A DNA stretch of 64,000 nucleotides. It comes from Symbiodinium natans (taxonomy: Eukaryota; Sar; Dinophyceae; Suessiales; Symbiodiniaceae). The stretch is taken from the NCBI GenBank assembly GCA_905221605.1, contig CAJNDS010002577.1:1-64000 (forward strand), in the 5' to 3' direction. The translations under genes were made by a program, and so were the position numbers. Positions 25,301 to 37,110 of this stretch are shown in pieces; positions within the stretch are counted from its first letter, which is position 1; every line of letters starts with the position of its first letter. A model generated the notes under the pieces. The model saw only the letters and a program-made list of their open reading frames with translations. It searched no databases and was not told the DNA's origin.

Positions 25301-28246
25301 CTGCATTCAAAAGCTCTGGAGTGTTCTCTAAGCTGGTTTAGGTTGGTGAGCTTAAACCGGGTTAAGTTGCTTTTAAGACTTCTGGCTGCTGGTGCAGGCC
25401 GCCCCCCGGTGCTTAGAATCTCGGAGGGCTGAAGAGCGCTTTGGGTATAGCTTGCTACAGTTAGGAGGGGGTTGCAAAGTGTTGACAGGCTTGATTGAGG
25501 GGATCAGGCTGTGGGGCTTGCAACATGAAATGGATAGCTTACATGTGCTCCCACTTCATTCGATAGGATTGTCCTCGAACAAGGAGGTAGTGTGAAGGGT
25601 TGCTGATTGTTTCTTGGATAGTTGTGTCCCAGGTGTTCGCTAGGCTTTTGGTCTAAGGACTTTTTGGTTCTGAGGCTGAATCACCTTGAGGGGCCTTTTG
25701 CAAGCCCTGACTCAAGCCCTCCATCAATCTCGTCACTTGCTCCGAAAACGTACAGGCACCAGCCAGAGCGAGATACCCCAATACCCTGAACATTCAACTC
25801 TGAGACCATCAAACCGGAAAGTCCCAATTCCTGCAAGAGTTTCCCGCGAGAAAGCAATCAGAATCAAAGCTTGTTTCGAACAGAGCTCTAGGCTCTAGGC
25901 TTTTTCAGGCTTGCGGTGTAGAAACGTGGGTTTTTTCGTTCTCATCTGGGATATTGGAGCTTGAGGAGTTAGGGCTGACCACAGCGTGGGGTTGGGGAAA
26001 AACAAATCTGAGCTGTGTGAAGCTTTCATTAGAACTCTATGCAACCAGCAATTTTCGCCTGCTAGGTACGACAGTGCAACCTTTTGGGCAACTGGCCATT
26101 GGACTTTCAGCTTCAGGTCTGCTCAGAGGGGCTGAATAGTGTAAGCAACACAGTGTCAAGAAGCCCAACAACATCCAGTAGACTCTGCACCCCAAATCCT
26201 TGACCAAAACAGCCTGGAACTCGAATGCCACTCATCCCAGAACCCACCACAAACCAACCTTTTCGAGCCCTGCTGCATGCATAGTCCCGACGTGTCAACA
26301 CCACAACCACCTCCAAGGAAGCACCTATGTACCACGAATGCCACTACAAACGATCAATATAAAGAGTAGTGGGACTATCTAAATCGCAAAGCCTATATAC
26401 GGCCTTGTACCTGGCCCATCCCATGTCCGAGGTGGGTGCTGCAGAGGAATCAAAGGTCAGGCAGCGACCTGTTGGGCAAAGCCAACCTTGCAAGGGCAGG
26501 TTCAGCGACAAGGGGCAACATCTTGTTAGCAACTTTAGGCCATGTTGAAGCACTCAAGGGATCTCAAGGGTTCGGAGTCTTCAGAGGCCTGGATTGTTGA
26601 GTTGTTTGGGGGCTTGGCCCAAATATGCTTCGGATTTTCGGGTGCAGGGACGGGATAGGTTTCGGGATCGCCGGCCAAGAATGCGTCGAGATTTTAAAGG
26701 GAAGGGAACTTGAGTCACGTGTCCAGAGAGTCTTGCCAACCTCAGGAACTGACTCCAAGCCTCAAATCAACGGCTGAGGGCTTTAGGATGCACAGACTCC
26801 TGAATTCCAAAGTGCAAGTCGAAACTTCGCATCTGAGTTGTACACCGGAAGCACAGTGGGATGGCCACCACAACTCAGCAAAAGCAAGCATCGAATCCCT
26901 AGTCATCATGGTCATAATGATCGCAGAGCATATCATGAATAAAGCGCACCCGACATGCTCTCAGGCTCTGGGTACGTTTCAAGTGCCCTGCACAAGAACG
27001 CTGAATATCATGTGAAAGCTCTTCAAGCATATGAGGGCGTGCAAACCCCAAAGCCTCAAACACTGAACCCCAAAAACAAACCTGAACCCAAACTCTGAGA
27101 AGAGTGGTTCAGCGCAGAAAGGCTTCTGGAGTGTAGAGAGTTTCTTGAGTGTTGGGTCTTTGGGCTCCTTGAAGAGTACTACAAGGTCGAGTACTTGAAG
27201 GTCGTCCTAGAACTTGGATGCGGAAGTGCTGCGTTAGCCTTAAACCCTTCAAGGCTTGAGCCTAAGCTGTTCTCGACCTGGTGAGGCACAAGCCTTCAAA
27301 GCTAAGAAGCGTAGCTTCTCGAAGGCATTTCTGAGCCACACATGCGCACCAAGCAGCACCAAACAAGCATCTACAGCTCAGAAGCCATCCAAAGAAACTG
27401 AGCCCAACTCAGCCCTCGGCTCCGGCAAGCAACAAATGGGCGGCGATGGACACTGAGAACTCGTTAGGCGTCGCGCGGCCTCGCAGGTAAGGAAGCTTTG
27501 GGACTTGCCTTGGGACTACTTCAGGTCTCACGGACCAGCTCCCACCACTTTCTGGCAAGGCCAATGTAGGGAAGTAAAAGCGCCCAAATTCTAGAAGGCT
27601 CTTCAACAAATCAGCACCTGAGATTTCCTCACCTACAACAGTCCATCACGCTGGAACCTGCCAACATGCCCTAAGCAAGGCAGTTTAGGGTTTTGAGGCT
27701 CAATGTTTTAGAGGCTCGACATGGGTCCAAAGATTCAAGGTCAGCTTGACATGCCCTTGGGCGATTTGCACGAGAGCAGGAATGAGCAGGAGGTCCGACA
27801 AGACACTGGAAGAATATCGAGACACTGTACACGCATTGCAACAAAGCTTGGCGTAGTTTGCTTTTCTCTTGCTTTTTTTGAACTCAGGTGACTCGACTAG
27901 TTTTTGTTGCTCGTTTTGAGGTACAGTATGGCGACTCCATGTTGTTTGGTTTTCGTTGTGCTCGCTCTTTATCTCAAAACATAAAGAAACAAAGCCCTAG
28001 ATTTACATTCAGTAAAAGAAGATCAATCTGAGTTGGTCAGAGCCTTGCAGCAGCATTCTTGATCTGGGGGCTTTGGCGGCTGTGGCGATTCAATTTTCTT
28101 CAACCGGTAGGTAGACTCTCCGCACATCGAGGACACACCAAAGCCTCAGCCTTACAAAAACATCAAGCTAAAAGCCCGAAAACACCCTACACCCCAACGT
28201 GCTCTCGACCCAGCGACCCGAAGCCCAAGCGGCGGGGAGAAAAAGC
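22361..28246. other. Gene-less stretch
   Basis: I recognise no gene in these six kilobases. A C-rich telomere-like cluster lies at about 27045-27095 (CCCCAAAGCCTCAAACACTG, GAACCCCAAAAAC). G-rich-strand words are common at 25600-25690 and 25900-26000. The segment 27850-28030 is somewhat AT-richer. Open frames stay at or below about 120 codons. Confidence 0.4.
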
Positions 28247-29104
28247 AGGGGTGGGCGAGGAGGGGCGGGAGGAGGGAGGGGGGGGGGGGGGGGGGGGGGA
28301 GGAGGGAGGAGGGGGAGGGGGGGAGGGAGGAGGGAGGAGGGGGGGAGGGAGGAGGGGGAGGAGGGGGGGAGGAGTTGGGGGAGGAGGGGGGAGGAGGAGG
28401 GGAGGAGGGGGAGGAGGGGGAGGGAGGGGGAGGAGGGGGGGGGAAGGGGGGGGAGGGGGCGGAGGGGAGGAGAGGGGAGGAGGGGGAGGAGGGGGAGGAG
28501 GGGAGGGGGGGGAGGAGGGGGAGGAGGGGGGGGGAGGAGGGGGAGGAGGGGAGGAGGGGGAGGAGGGGGAGGAGGGGAGGAGGGGGGAGGAGGGGGAGGA
28601 GGGGGAGGAGGGGGAGGAGGGGGAGGAGGGGGAGGAGGGGGAGGTGGAGGAGGGGGAGGGAGGGGGAGGAGGGGGAGGAGGGGGAGGAGGGGGAGGAGGG
28701 GGGAGGAGGGGGAGGCGGGGGAGGAGGGGGGGGGAGGAGGGGGAGGAAGGGAGGAGGGGGCGGAGGGGGAGGAGGGGGAGGAGGGGGAAGGGGGAGGGGG
28801 GGAGGCGGGGGAGGAGGGGGCGGAGGGGGAGGAGGGGGAGGAGGGGGGGGAGGAGGGGGAGGAGGGGGAGGAGGAGGGGGAGGAGGGGGAGGAGGGGGAG
28901 GAGGGGGAGGAGGGGGAGGAGGGGGGAGGGGGGGAGGAGGGGAGGAGGGGGAGGAGGGGGAGGAGGGGGAGGGGGGGAGGAGGAGGGGGAGGAGGGGGAG
29001 AGGGGAGGAGGAGGGGGGGAGGAGGGGGAGGAGGGGGAGGGGGAGGGGGAGGAGGGGGAGGAGGGGGAGGTGGGGAGGGGAGGAGGGGAGGAGGGGGAGT
29101 GGGG
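28247..29104 (+). repeat. Purine array of GGAGGGGGA-like units, 858 bp
   Basis: The plus strand is nearly all G and A for about 858 bp, with only a handful of C or T (for example at 28374, 28642, 28716, 28761). The basic unit is GGAGGGGGA or close variants with one to three extra G. It starts with a 22-G run (28278-28299) and contains long regular stretches of the 9-bp unit around 28560-28700 and 28850-28920. All frames on both strands are open through it, encoding Gly/Glu/Arg on plus and Pro/Leu/Ser on minus. I treat these frames as artefacts of the repeat. Mirror symmetry and dense G-runs make it prone to triplex and G-quadruplex structures. Confidence 0.97.
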
Positions 29105-30904
29105 CTAAACCCTGCGCCTTTGCGCTGGACAGCCTCTGCGCCAAGGTAAATGCAAGTCGCCTAAGTGACAGTGCCGCGGTTTGCGATGTAGAGGCTCTGA
29201 AGGTCTAGCAATTGGAGTAATATTAAAATCCAAATTACTGCAATGCAAGACCAGGCCCGGCTGGCTGAACACACGGCTTGGACTTCGAGACGTGAGGGTG
29301 TTGATTGCGGGCTGGGGATTTTGGTATCTGTTTTGTTCCCTGTCTTCTGGTCTCCAACAACTATCAAGACAACACTAAATCCCGGGGCTTCAAGCACCTG
29401 CACTTTGTGGTACGAATGGTGTGAGAGGGTGAGCAAGCGAAGTTTCTCCGCCTGGATCTCACAAGGACGGCACCTAAAATGCCATGCGCATTTGTTTCCA
29501 TAGGCGCATTTGTTTGAGGCATCTTGGCCAGGGTCAGGGCAGCCTCGACCGCGTTCAGAAGTTCCAGAAGTACTTGCATTTGTGGCGTGGGCAGTGAATG
29601 GGGCCAGGTATCATCTGCAGAAATATTATGTAAAACCATACGCGCAACGCCGGCTAGAGGCACAGACGCTCGACAACGTTCGACAAGCCGACATGCGTGT
29701 GCAGAAGTGAGTATGAACCGCAAGAACGTCATGAACTGCCACCTTGACAGATGCTTGCTTTGCCACCAGCACTGCAAAGGAACTTCGCTGAAGAGTGGCA
29801 TTTCGGCTCTGTGATGCTACAGCTACAGTATGCAGCCCCTAATCCTCCATCACGGCGACGCACTTTCGACCCAGGGGACGAGGAAGAGGCGTCTCACACA
29901 AAACGGTTTGCCTTTAATATCCTTACATGTCTTTACCCTTCACTAGAAACTTCGGTGCTCCAAGGGCCAGGCTCCAGACGAGGCATCTGTGTCTATGGTC
30001 ATACCTCAGAAAGTAGGTACCTATGTTATTATTCTTCGATAGGCCGTGAATGTTGACATCGCAACTGAAGCTGCTCCTGCTTTGCGTAGGTGAACCAAGT
30101 TTTCACAACTCCACAACGCTGAGGCACTTCCCCCTTCCTTCAGCATCTCAACCGTCCAACAAGCTAGGCCCTCCAACCCCACGTGCACACGACCTGCGAA
30201 ACCCTAGCCGTGATTGAGCGTTGATGACTTGGGCTACAGCCTGGTCAAAAAGCCTACACTTTCCTGCAGTCATCAACAACGTCAAAGCATCACAAGAAGA
30301 CAAGCAAACCACAAGAAGAGAGAACTTCTGGGCCGAATTGCTCGGCCCCTTCAGGCCGAGAGTGAAGGAAAATCGCCTTCAGCGAGGCTTCTGGCAAGAG
30401 GCTTCTGGCTGCCATCTGTTAGCAGCTCGGTGCTTTTGGGAGGCTTTGAAAAGGAGATTTTCCAACTACGAAATCCAGTCCTCCAGGGTTTGGCGTTTTG
30501 GCGCGCGTTACTCTTAGGCTTGTCGGAGCTGTAGCATGTTGTAGCTGTATGCGGGGGTTCTGGAGCTCTTTTGGGCTGCAAGCATTTCAGCAGGACTCTC
30601 GAGACAAGCCCTGTTTTCGGAGGTACCTGTTGCCTTCACGGATACTGCAACTTGAGCCCTACTGTGCACCCTGAACCCCTGAACTGCAACTCTGGAGCCC
30701 AAATTTGGCACCCAGACCAATAAAACCCTTAAACAGCATCATGCTCCCTTGTGAACTCAATCCACGATATAAGACTAACCTGTTGCGCCGCTGTTGCTTT
30801 GTATAGGACGAAGAACATGTTAAACCTGCATCGAATCCTGATTGCAGCTAAACACAATGTGCCAGTGTACACCCCAAACTGTGAGCGACCATGTGAGCCC
30901 GAAA
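29105..30904. other. Gene-less stretch
   Basis: No recognised gene. Open frames at 29364-29801 (minus, 145 codons) and 29524-29814 (plus) overlap and contain no motif I know. Some telomere-like words occur, but fewer than in neighbouring blocks. I see no RNA gene or mobile element. Confidence 0.45.
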
Positions 30905-31110
30905 GTCCAAAAGCGACGACAGTTTCACAATTGGTGAACACAGACGTCCAAAAGCGACTACAGTTTCGAATTTGGTGAAGCCAGACGCCCAAAAGCGATG
31001 CCTGATTTCGCATTTCGCGAACCCAGAAACAAAAAAAGTGATGACAGCTTCGAACTTGGTGAACAGACGTCCCAATGTGATGACAGTTTCGCGGACGGCG
31101 AGCACGCGCC
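30905..31110 (+). repeat. 41-bp minisatellite, five diverged units
   Basis: Units start at 30905, 30946, 30987, 31031 and 31069. The first two are exactly 41 bp and close copies (GTCCAAAAGCGACNACAGTT, then TCGAATTTGGTGAA and CCAGAC). Later units are 44, 38 and about 42 bp and more diverged, still keeping AAAGTGATGACAG and TTGGTGAACAGAC. The sequence runs head to tail with no unique spacers, so it is not a CRISPR array. The reverse strand reads as an imperfect peptide repeat (VAFGRL/ITLGRLFTKFE type) in a short frame, which I take to be a by-product. Confidence 0.92.
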
Positions 31111-33235
31111 TTGGCGAGAGAGCAATTTTCGTCCAAAAACGCGAGCAGGCTTCGAGAGAAATGCATGGTCCGGTGCATGGGCGCGTCCCGGGCGCTCTGT
31201 GCTTCCCACTCGATCTAACACCATTTACTCTTAATGTTGGAACCCTCGTGTTGACTCACTGTTTGGGGAAGAAAGTGATACCACGTTGAAACACAAAGCC
31301 CTGAAGTCCCTGAAGTCCCGAAGCATAACCTCGGGACAAGGCCCGGAGCTGATGGAGAGGGCGCCGCCGGTTGCGGCGAAGGCACCCTGGTCCTGTGGAA
31401 GCTTCGCTTTCTCAGAGTTCTCTCAGAGTTCTCTCAGAGTTCTCAAAGCTAGGACTGCCTTGCTGTCTTGGGGAACTTCGGTGGTGGCCCCCGTGAGAGG
31501 CTTCAATCATGTCCAGGATTCAGAGCCCCATTCGGAAAGATGATGTATGAGTCTGTGCACAACTTGGGCCTCTGAAGAGACGCATAGTCTGGGATTCCAT
31601 GTGTAGGGGTTGGGGTTTCACCCTGCAAGGCACGCTGTCCACAGCCTCTTTACAGGCTCATGACATGCGGACGAGTTCTGTTGAACGTGCGACACACTGG
31701 CAGGTAACCTGCACAGGAGGCTTGCAAGCGGATTGGCAACTCAAGGCACTTCCCATCAATAGCATCTATTGAAGCCAGGGCTTGCGGTTCGAGGTTTCCA
31801 ATCAGCCAAGCTGCAGTATCGAACTAGCCACCCCACTGCGCAGACCCTGCGCACCTTCAGTAATACAGTTCTTCGGACACCAAACTCCGCAGTCTTATGA
31901 CCAACTCGTCACTTGAAAATGCTGATAATGGTGTTTAAACGACGTGCTGCATAAACTCCTGATACTTTAGCCGCAGATCTAAGAAACCTAGAGCGCGGAT
32001 CCCAGGGTGCAGTTCAAAGAATATGCCAACAGAACAATAAGACTGTTTGAAGATGTGCTTTGCATCTTGCAATCGTACTTGCAAACCAAAACTGTAGCCC
32101 TTGCGCCAAGCTCCTTCAACCAAGCAAAACCTAAACTCCCATCCTACATCCCAAACCTTACACTAGTCACTATTCTAAACTTTACCAAGCCCTGCATCAC
32201 GAACAGAGAAATATCAAACGACACACGACAACTGCACGGTCCGCATCACGGGGCACCATTGACCACCTTGGGTTTGGAGGGCACAGCGACGTCTGGGTGT
32301 TGCTTGTTGAGCCCTTCCTTGTCGTTGTCTGCCAACCCCCCCCCCAGATGTATTCCGGGGCCAGGCTCGGAAAAAGTTTCCATCAGTGATAGAGGCTGAA
32401 AGAGTGAGTGTGGGCGGGGTGGAGCACTGTGCTATGGAAAACTTTGGGCGATCTCTGTCGTGCGGGGTGACCTCAAAAGCCACTACTCGATGAATGGAGG
32501 CCGGGACTTCATTGATGCCTATCAAAATCCCAGAGTGCAAGCTTGAATTTCCGGCACCCTAAGCCAGAATCATTAAATGAATCGGGGCGAGACGAGAGAT
32601 TGAGTTTATGACTTCGGCTTCCTCGCCTCTAGCTGCTCCAATCCGCACATGGGCATAAAATAGTACTGCCGCCCAGCCACTCCAAGTTGCCACAGCCGAC
32701 GTAAATGCCGCAGGTGGTGTTCACCAAGGTGTTCTTCCGCATGCCTCGGGCAGGGAGTTACGCCTTTAGCCTCTCGGACGTGGTAGAGAAGTCATGCTAG
32801 TCAGCTAGTCTCGAGGTTTCAGGTTTTGGGTTATTGGGATGTCCCCGGCAGGCTATGGGATAGTCGCGCCCAACCGACTGCAACCGGCTGAACCTTCGTT
32901 CGTCTCACTAACTGTGGACTGTGGAGCCCGAATAATCTGAAATGGGCTTCCACAACAAGGCCTCAACATGAAAGCAGCCCCGCAATGCCTTGAACCCATG
33001 GCAGAATCGAGAACTGCTCAAATCATGGCAAACTCCAACCCAAACCCCCCCTTCGAAGCCGACACTCGTCATCCCAAGACTAAAGACTGCCCCAAATGGC
33101 CAAACGGCAAACCTCTCCGCATCTCTTTTAGGACCCCGGGCCCATGTTGTAGAGAGCTTCGTAGCCTACCTCCAAGATGAGCCTCTGATGCCTGGCTTTA
33201 GGGCTTAAGTGCAGTTCAGAGGTTTCGGGCTTTAG
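31111..33235. other. Gene-less stretch
   Basis: No recognised gene. It contains the 11-bp triplication at 31411 and a 10-C run at 32336-32345. An open frame of 130 codons (32007-32399, plus) has no known motif. Confidence 0.45.
31411..31443 (+). repeat. 11-bp tandem triplication
   Basis: Three perfect head-to-tail copies of CTCAGAGTTCT. The period is not a multiple of three. This looks like a young slippage product. Confidence 0.9.
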
Positions 33236-33330
33236 TGCTCCAGTCTCGGGCTGAAAGGATTTAGGGGTTAGGGATTGCAGAGGTTTGGGGGTTCAGGGGT
33301 TGCAGGGCTAATCAAGGTTTAAGTTAAAAC
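33236..33330 (+). repeat. Cluster of degenerate telomere-like words
   Basis: Words such as GGATTTAGGGGTTAGGG, GGTTTGGGGG and TTCAGGGGTTGCAGGGC follow one another within about 90 bp, G-rich strand on plus. They resemble the TTTAGGG telomere repeat with many substitutions and insertions. This is one of the denser examples of a pattern seen throughout the window. Confidence 0.7.
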
Positions 33331-35080
33331 TGCAAGGCTCTGGTTCTTCTGCATCTTCTGCTTCGTCGGTTGAAAGATGTTGAAAGGATTCATGTCCAAA
33401 GGCTTGGGAAAGAAAAGTGGGGAGCTGAGAACCGCAACGGTAGGCTCGGGCCACTACACCAGGAGGCGGAACCCTTCACAAGGCACAAGCAACACTTAGC
33501 ACTCATGCAGCTCAGGTGTTCCATGCGAACACGCGAGAGTGAATTCTATCTGTGGCATCTATGGGCTATGGGGCTATGGGGAAGATGTGCCAGAGCAGCG
33601 GCAGCACGGGCGCACGGCCTCCGAGCTTCAGGGCTCTAGAAAACAAGGACTTCCGAGGTCTGGTGAAGCCCTCGAAAAGCTAAGAAAAAAGTTGTCAACC
33701 TTTCAAGAGCCTGTCAAGTATGAGGTGCATGAGAAGAGGCTCTCAAACAATCTCAAGCAATGCCAGCTCTGCGGATCCATGGATTTCGCCTGCAAGCAGA
33801 TCCGTTTTCTGGGTCCAGGGTTGGGTTCGAGGTTTCTGCTGTCTACGTTTCGTGATTGTCCGGTAATGGTCGGGTACTATGGAGATGGTTGGCCAGACAA
33901 GCAGAAGGACTGCCTCAAGGTTCAGGAAGTCTACTGGCTGAGGGATGCTTATGACAATGCAAACAGTCAACACATCTGCTGCTTAGGGTTGAGATTGAGG
34001 GTTCAGGGTTCTGTGAAACCATAGTGGGTGGGCATTCATGCAGTGGGCAGGCTTTACCTGAGAGCTTCCACGGTAATTACTCCCAAAAGTGACACCAACC
34101 AGGTGAAGGCTCTGGACGAGCTATGGAAAAACCGGCCCCGAACAACCGAGGCAGCTGCAGCATAATCTTATTACAAAGGCATTGCTTCAAATCTTTCACC
34201 GCGATAATGAAGGACATGCATGGGGCCGACTTTGTGAGCTTAATCTATGTTGGTCAAGTTTCAGCTGTGCAAGCTCGCCTCATTGGGCGACATGGAGAAC
34301 ATCTTGCAGTCGAAGAGCTCGATGCCATCCATGAAGCTGCCATGTCTGCCTCAGCAATGGGCTATGAACCATCCTGGCTCGGGGCATTGTGTGTCACTTT
34401 ACGACTCGGCGGATTCCCCAAAGGGGTCTCCAAAGGAAAAATCACGAAAACCCTCGAGCCCAGCAGATGCATGCGACCGGGCAGCAGTTGGCTTTGAAGT
34501 ATCGCCAGCTTTCAGGATCTGGATCATAGATGTCCTTCGTAGGGTCGATGCGATACGTGTGGGCTGGAAACCACAGACCTCAAACCCCAACCCTACATGC
34601 TCAGTCGGGCATTTTTGCTTTCTCGATAACGCGTGCATTCTGGGTCATGCACGCATGAACCATCTCCCGGCATGGTCTATATCCAGCAACCCTCCCTTCC
34701 TCATTTTCCTCCACACTCTCCCCGTACTCCACCCCATTTCTCGATTTTCGGGAGAAAAAAAAATGGCCTCCCGTCCCAGTGGCAGGAGCCGGTGGTGTGT
34801 TCACACCACCGGACTTACAGAAGGGCCCAGCAGGCACATAGCCCATAGTCCTGCTGTCATACAGCGCCCCACTCGCTGCGTTGGCCTCAAGCCCCCCTGC
34901 CGGGTGCTGTAGCTGACCCATCTAGCCCTGCGTCAGCCTACAGCGCCCGGCCCTCAGCCACTCCCCCAGGCTCCCGGCCAACGGGCCTGACACACTCCTG
35001 CGTTATCATGGTGGGCAGTCGTGTGTTGGTAGGGGCGATCCCTCCTCCTTCTTCCCTCGTTCCTCCCTCCTTCCGGACTT
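33331..35080. other. Gene-less stretch with the longest motif-free open frames
   Basis: Two overlapping plus-strand open frames (34123-34497, 124 codons; 34247-34912, 221 codons) and one upstream (33539-34024, 161 codons, with a CQLCG motif near its middle) are longer than their surroundings. Each carries stretches that look protein-like, but I recognise no family, cannot define splice sites, and the minus strand is also open over part of the region. They may be exon fragments or chance. I do not call a gene. Confidence 0.35.
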
Positions 35081-35119
35081 CCCCCCCCCCCCCACCTCGA
35101 CCTCCAGCACCCCCCCCCC
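35081..35119. repeat. Paired C runs
   Basis: A run of 13 C (35081-35093) and, after a short gap, a second run of about ten C (35110-35119), immediately left of the GCGTCAGTT array. Confidence 0.85.
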
Positions 35120-35129
35120 AACCCAGACA

Positions 35130-35385
35130 TGCAGCATGCAGCAGTTGGCGTCAGTTAGCATGCCGCACAGGCCCGTTGGCATCAACAATACAGCAATATG
35201 CAGGGCGTCAGTTGGCGTCAGCTAGCGCAAGATAGCCATGCATCAGCATGGTTTTCGGTTGGCGTGAACTATAGCGTCGCATGATGCAGCACACTGTGGC
35301 AGGGCGTCAGTTGCGTCAGTATGCGTCAGTTAGCGTCGCATGCAGCAGCATGGCAGGGCGTCAGTTGGTGTCAGTTGGTCAAGCC
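35130..35385 (+). repeat. GCGTCAGTT-rich irregular array
   Basis: The word GGCGTCAGTTNGC or GGCGTCAGTTGG recurs roughly every 10 to 60 bp, mixed with CATGCAGCAGCATGG and ATGCAGCACAC words. Copies are visible near 35147, 35206, 35215, 35304, 35331 and 35357. The spacing is irregular, suggesting nested duplication of two short motifs rather than a clean tandem period. A plus-strand open frame starting at 35281 passes through part of it and owes its length to the array. Confidence 0.8.
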
Positions 35386-36937
35386 AAAGCAGCACGAAGT
35401 GTCGGCCTGCGCAGTACGGAAAACGCCTCCCAAGCTGCGGCGCAACGTGTGGTCTGTGGGCTCAAGCCTTACACTGAGCCCCAACCCCTACAACCCCACA
35501 GGTCCACCAAAGGTTTGGGTGTGGTTGGCTTTAGTGGGCCCTTGATTTACGTGCCTTTGGCTTTGGCACTTGGCTTAGGGCCTTGGTATGCCTTGGTTGC
35601 CCTTGGTCTGGGGCGTCTAGGTTTCAAGAAATGGGAGTCGGCTCAGGAGAGGAGATCCGCGGCCAATGGCAAACTGCGGCTTGCAGGGAAAAACAAGATG
35701 AGAAGTGTTAAGCTTTGCTTGACCTATTCTTCACTCACCATACCATACTCCCAACAAAGTAGACAGACTCACTCACTCGCTCTCCCGCTCTGTCTGTCTG
35801 TCTGCCTGTCTGTGTGTCTGTGTGTGTCTGTCTGTCTCTCTCTCCGGTGGCCTCCCAAGTGGCCGTGCTCAAATGACCGGGGTGGGCGAATCTGAAATTA
35901 CGCACCGCGAGCCCTCTCAGCCCTGCAAAGACCTTGCTGCAGCAGTAGGGTCCTCCATGTGATCCCACCTGCCGATGCTGTCAAAGAGTCTGGGGTTTGG
36001 AGGATTCACGGTTTGGGGTGCAGGGCTGGGCCAGTTTACGGTCGAGGCTTCCAGGGCGGGACTTTGAAGCGAAACTTGGCTAAACATTCTACTTGCTTTG
36101 AGTTATACGATGGACCAATCCCCTACTTCCAGAACGTCATAGGAGTGATGATATGAGGTTCATGCTTTGGGTGCAGGGTTGAGGAGCTGGGAGGTCAGGC
36201 GTTGCTCATTGGGCATATGTTGCAAGGCCACCGGGCCACATGTTGGCAAATACGCGTTTGAACCCTGTGGCTGAAACTCTCTAAGCACGACTGCCCACCC
36301 TAAGCCCAACCATTAAGGCTTAAATCAGAACGACCGAACCCTCCCCCCGCCTGATTCGCGGCACCTCCATGGGATAGTCTGGGCCAAAAGCCGTCGCAGT
36401 GGCAAACCTTGTCTGCACGCAGCAGGATTCGTGCAATACCATTCCTCAAGTAGTGTGCACGCGATGGGCTTCTTGCTATAAGGAAGAATATTGAAAGAGA
36501 GACATTGACATTGTGGGTCGGAATCGCACTCTCGCCTAGGCCCTTCTTGGTCCATGCATTCTTGGTCCCCAGTGTGCTCCCGCCAGAATACTGTGCTTGC
36601 ATCGCTCGGTGCCACGACAACGCGGTGGGATGCACCCGCAACGCGGGATGGGTTTGCTTCATCCGTTCTATTAGGATTTGCACGTCGCGGTGGATCTTAC
36701 ATTGTTTGGGGTCCCGGCATGATTGGTCTGCAGGGGGATGGCTTTCGGTTGGCGAGTCCGGGCTAAACGTGTTGCATGTGAGGCCGCATATTTGTGAGGC
36801 CGCATGAGCAGACTGAGGCTGGGACGTTGACGGATTTTCCGTGCCTGGGAGCTTGCACGCCTGCTTCAGCGACAAGAGTGGAGCAACAGTTGTTGCGTAG
36901 GTGCGACGAAGTATGTAGAAGAAGCGCTCGAGCTCGA
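35386..36937. other. Gene-less stretch with a TCTG microsatellite
   Basis: No recognised gene. A TCTG/TGTG/TCTC microsatellite lies at about 35788-35845. Telomere-like words with the G-rich strand on plus lie at about 35990-36035 (TGGGGTTTGGAGG, GGTTTGGGGTGCAGGG). Minus-strand open frames of 221 codons (36300-36965) and 234 codons (36763-37467) run across the inverted repeat next door and show no known domain. Confidence 0.45.
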
Positions 36938-37110
36938 AGGTTTGAGCCTTTGAAAGTACGAACATTGAAGAGCCTGAAAGTTTGGAGTTTGAAAACTACG
37001 AACATTCGCGTATTCTCAAACTTCGAACTCGAAGTAGTCAACTTTCCAACTTTCGAAGTTCGTAATCTCTCAACTTTCGCTCTCGAAAGTCTTCGAACTC
37101 TCAAACACTC
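36938..37110. repeat. Imperfect inverted repeat of GAAAGTT/TACGAAC words
   Basis: The left arm (about 36938-37006) is rich in TTTGAAAGTACGAACATTGA, GAAAGTTTGG and ACTACGAAC. The right arm (about 37020-37110) carries the complementary words (CAACTTTCGAAGTTCGTAAT, AACTCTCAAAC). The reverse complement of the right arm aligns with the left arm with many mismatches but the same word order. The simplest reading is a short tandem repeat whose orientation flips in the middle. It could form a long imperfect hairpin. Open frames on both strands across it are by-products. Confidence 0.75.

Noticed and set aside
28059-29208. Open frames of 277-349 codons on both strands, Gly/Glu/Arg- or Pro-rich
   Set aside because: All frames on both strands are open because the purine array cannot form stop codons. 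The amino-acid content only mirrors the repeat.
30905-31110. CRISPR array
   Set aside because: The 41-bp units are contiguous and diverged, with no unique spacers and no cas genes.
34123-34912. Plus-strand open frames of 124 and 221 codons as genes
   Set aside because: Two frames overlap each other, the opposite strand is also partly open, and neither shows a motif or splice context I can defend.
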